Below, in pieces: positions 62,557 to 64,000 of a stretch of 64,000 nt of DNA. The DNA is from Parasitella parasitica. Taxonomy: Eukaryota > Mucoromycota > Mucoromycetes > Mucorales > Mucoraceae. The translations under genes and the position numbers were made by a program. The notes under the pieces are model-generated. The model was given only the letters and a program-made list of their open reading frames with translations, did not search any database and was not told the DNA's origin. Within the stretch, counting starts at the first letter, position 1; each line of letters begins with the position of its first letter. Where the stretch lies: the NCBI GenBank assembly GCA_025201805.1, contig MU619237.1, forward strand, positions 514,810-578,809. The letters run 5' to 3'.

Positions 62557-63250
62557 TCAAACGCGGGCAGCAACCCAAATGGCAGATTTACAACCCTGTT
62601 TGATAACAGCACTCAATAGACTATGAAAAGGCGCTTGGCGTGCATTGTGATCTACAGCAATATCATGGTGCTCCAGCTCATCGTCTCGGCATTTTGCAAC
62701 AGTCTACATGGTTTGGTTTTCAGCAGAATGGATAAAGGAATGCACTCATTATTTACTCGTCATTTACCTTGGATAAATAGTCCAACTGCTTATTGGGGTT
62801 GTTAAATGCATGCAATTCTCTCAGCTGCTCATTGTAATGTTCGCCTATTACGGTCTCCACTGCCTCGGTGCAGGCCATGGCTGCTTCCTTTCCAATCAGG
62901 GCAGTGCTGGCGCCAACAAAGAAGCCTGCAGCCTTCCAAATGGGCCTCAATAAACTTGGCCTCACACGATGTTCGCCTATCAAATCACTGAAAAGCTCCA
63001 GATGATGTCTTTCTTGGTCCCACATCATTTCAAGCAAAGGACGCAGTTTGGGATCCCCACCCAATACTGCAATTTGGCCCTTGTAAATGTAGTAGGCGCC
63101 TACTTCGCCAGACTGGTCAATGCGGATCATGCTGGAAATGACATTTTTCTCGTGCTGCGTCAAGTTCCGCTCGGAAGGCGTATTGAGTGTTGTGGATAAA
63201 GAACGGCAAGATTTGACAATAATGGTAGAAACTCTAGGAACGGCCAGCAT
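62557..63250 (-). CDS. COQ7: COQ7, demethoxyubiquinone hydroxylase
   Basis: Diiron monooxygenase of ubiquinone synthesis in the inner mitochondrial membrane. Exons 62768-63250 and 62557-62703 give 209 residues. The start is the ATG at 63250; the frame continues only three codons further to a GTG. A basic N-terminus (MLAVPRVSTIIVKSCRSL) is the presequence. Iron ligands are recognisable in SGEVGAYYIYKG, MWDQERHHLELF, EAVETVIGEHYNEQL and DDELEHHDIA. Intron 1 lies between the third and fourth ligand blocks. Length matches the family. Confidence 0.93.
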
Positions 63251-63590
63251 CTTTTTCACTTGGTTATTATTTTTATTTTTTTGGGTGAACAGAGGAAAGA
63301 GAGCTTATTTTTTGACAGTTTCTGCTGCATTTCAAACCCTTTCTAGAATCGAACCACTTTAAAGAAATAGTCTATATTGGCAGGAGCCTGCCTAAAATCG
63401 CCGAATAAGTACTTTTTAGCCATGACAAGGTGCTTTTTCGTGGTTTTCTCAGGTCGTAATGCAGCCAGCTAATGACTGGTGCCTCTCAAAAATCTTTTAA
63501 ATCTACACGGAAACTCGGTCTACATGGTCAAAACATGGCGGACGTTCGATTTATTCAATAAATAAAATGCATGGCCAAGCAAAGCATGGT
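63251..63590. other. Intergenic region
   Basis: 340 nt between COQ7 and the partial gene at the edge; no gene seen. Confidence 0.5.
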
Positions 63591-64000
63591 TTAATCTGTC
63601 TTCTTGACACCAGCAACATCATGAGCGTGTTTCTTTAATTGCCGAAGAGAACCTATGCCGAAAATTAAGGAGCTCAATGTCCATTTGACTGTAGTCATAG
63701 GAGAGTACCAGCCTCTACGAATACATGTAGCCAGCGCATATGACCCTTCAATTAGATGCACGGCTGCCAAAACCTTCCACAGATTACAGATCAGAACTGG
63801 ACCCAGTTTGTTACGCAGTTGCAATACTTGAGCAGGGAATTGTCGTTGAAAATAGTCGTCAGTTCCCCAAGCCAACAAGGTAATCACACCCATGCCGACT
63901 CCGACAATAATCATTGCTCTGTTCTTGGGCAAGTAGAAACTATTTAACGGTACCTGGGGTTCTGGAGGTGTATAGACGTCGGTAGAAGCAACGATTGCCT
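63591..64000 (-). CDS. Partial membrane protein, cut by the window edge
   Basis: An open frame runs from beyond 64000 to TAA/TGA at 63591; at least 135 residues are visible. The 5' part reads VYTPPEPQVPLNSFYLPKNR without an ATG that must be the start, so the gene continues outside. Three hydrophobic segments follow (AMIIVGVGMGVITLLAWG; VLICNLWKVLAAVHLIEGSY; TVKWTLSSLIFGIG). The layout resembles small DUF4499-type membrane domains, which also occur as tails of oxidoreductases. Function not determined. Confidence 0.7.
   Translation of the reverse strand, partial: AIVASTDVYTPPEPQVPLNSFYLPKNRAMIIVGVGMGVITLLAWGTDDYFQRQFPAQVLQLRNKLGPVLICNLWKVLAAVHLIEGSYALATCIRRGWYSPMTTVKWTLSSLIFGIGSLRQLKKHAHDVAGVKKTD

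Overview
The window looks like nuclear DNA of a filamentous fungus of the Mucoromycota, most likely Mucorales. It is AT-rich. Most genes carry several introns of about 40-100 nt with gtaagt-type donors and (t)ag acceptors. The proteins are fungal throughout: a Cdc11/Nud1 scaffold, a Kre9/Knh1-like wall protein, Sip5, Atp10, Coq7, and a CotH-family secreted protein typical of this group. I cannot name the genus. The sequence is a scaffold, not one contig: a 10-N gap lies at 17723-17732, inside an intron.

Layout. 1-6 kb is repeat-rich: a dead Tc1/mariner transposase, two copies of an unnamed dispersed element, one arm of a large inverted repeat, and a frameshifted pseudogene. 6.2-18.1 kb holds housekeeping genes: a Sip5-type zinc-finger protein, the SIN/MEN scaffold Cdc11/Nud1, a coiled-coil protein fused to an SH3BGR/glutaredoxin-like domain, and the beta subunit of cytosolic phenylalanyl-tRNA synthetase. 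18.9-20.6 kb is the second arm of the inverted repeat, nearly identical over about 1.3 kb. 21.2-28.8 kb holds a small unknown gene, a multi-OB-fold zinc protein (possibly a shieldin-2/RPA-like ssDNA-binding protein), a GPI-type wall protein and a KA1-type Ser/Thr kinase. 29.7-34.8 kb is gene-poor, with a broken Helitron and more copies of the dispersed element. 34.9-45.2 kb holds CotH, NAD kinase, an unknown gene, an intronless nicotianamine-synthase-like enzyme, a YANK/STK32-type kinase and ATP10. 45.2-64 kb holds a TMF/Sgm1 golgin, UMP/CMP kinase, a small unknown locus, an unknown protein, ribosomal protein uS12, a Sis1-type DnaJ, an F-box protein, WRAP53/TCAB1, PRPP synthetase, an SCP2 protein, COQ7 and a partial membrane protein at the right edge.

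The genes do not form one pathway or cluster. Possible links are loose: ATP10 and COQ7 act in mitochondria; PRPP synthetase, UMP kinase and NAD kinase feed nucleotide and cofactor pools. Two head-to-head pairs (YANK kinase/ATP10 and golgin/UMP kinase) are separated by under 400 nt and may share promoters.

Exon models were built by hand from reading frame, splice consensus and family similarity, without transcript data. Three introns fit only as GC-AG introns. The most interesting items are the OB-fold protein, the nicotianamine-synthase-like gene, the inverted repeat, the dispersed element and the overlapping small ORFs at 49.5-49.8 kb. I found no CRISPR array, rRNA, confident tRNA or clearly new multi-gene system.
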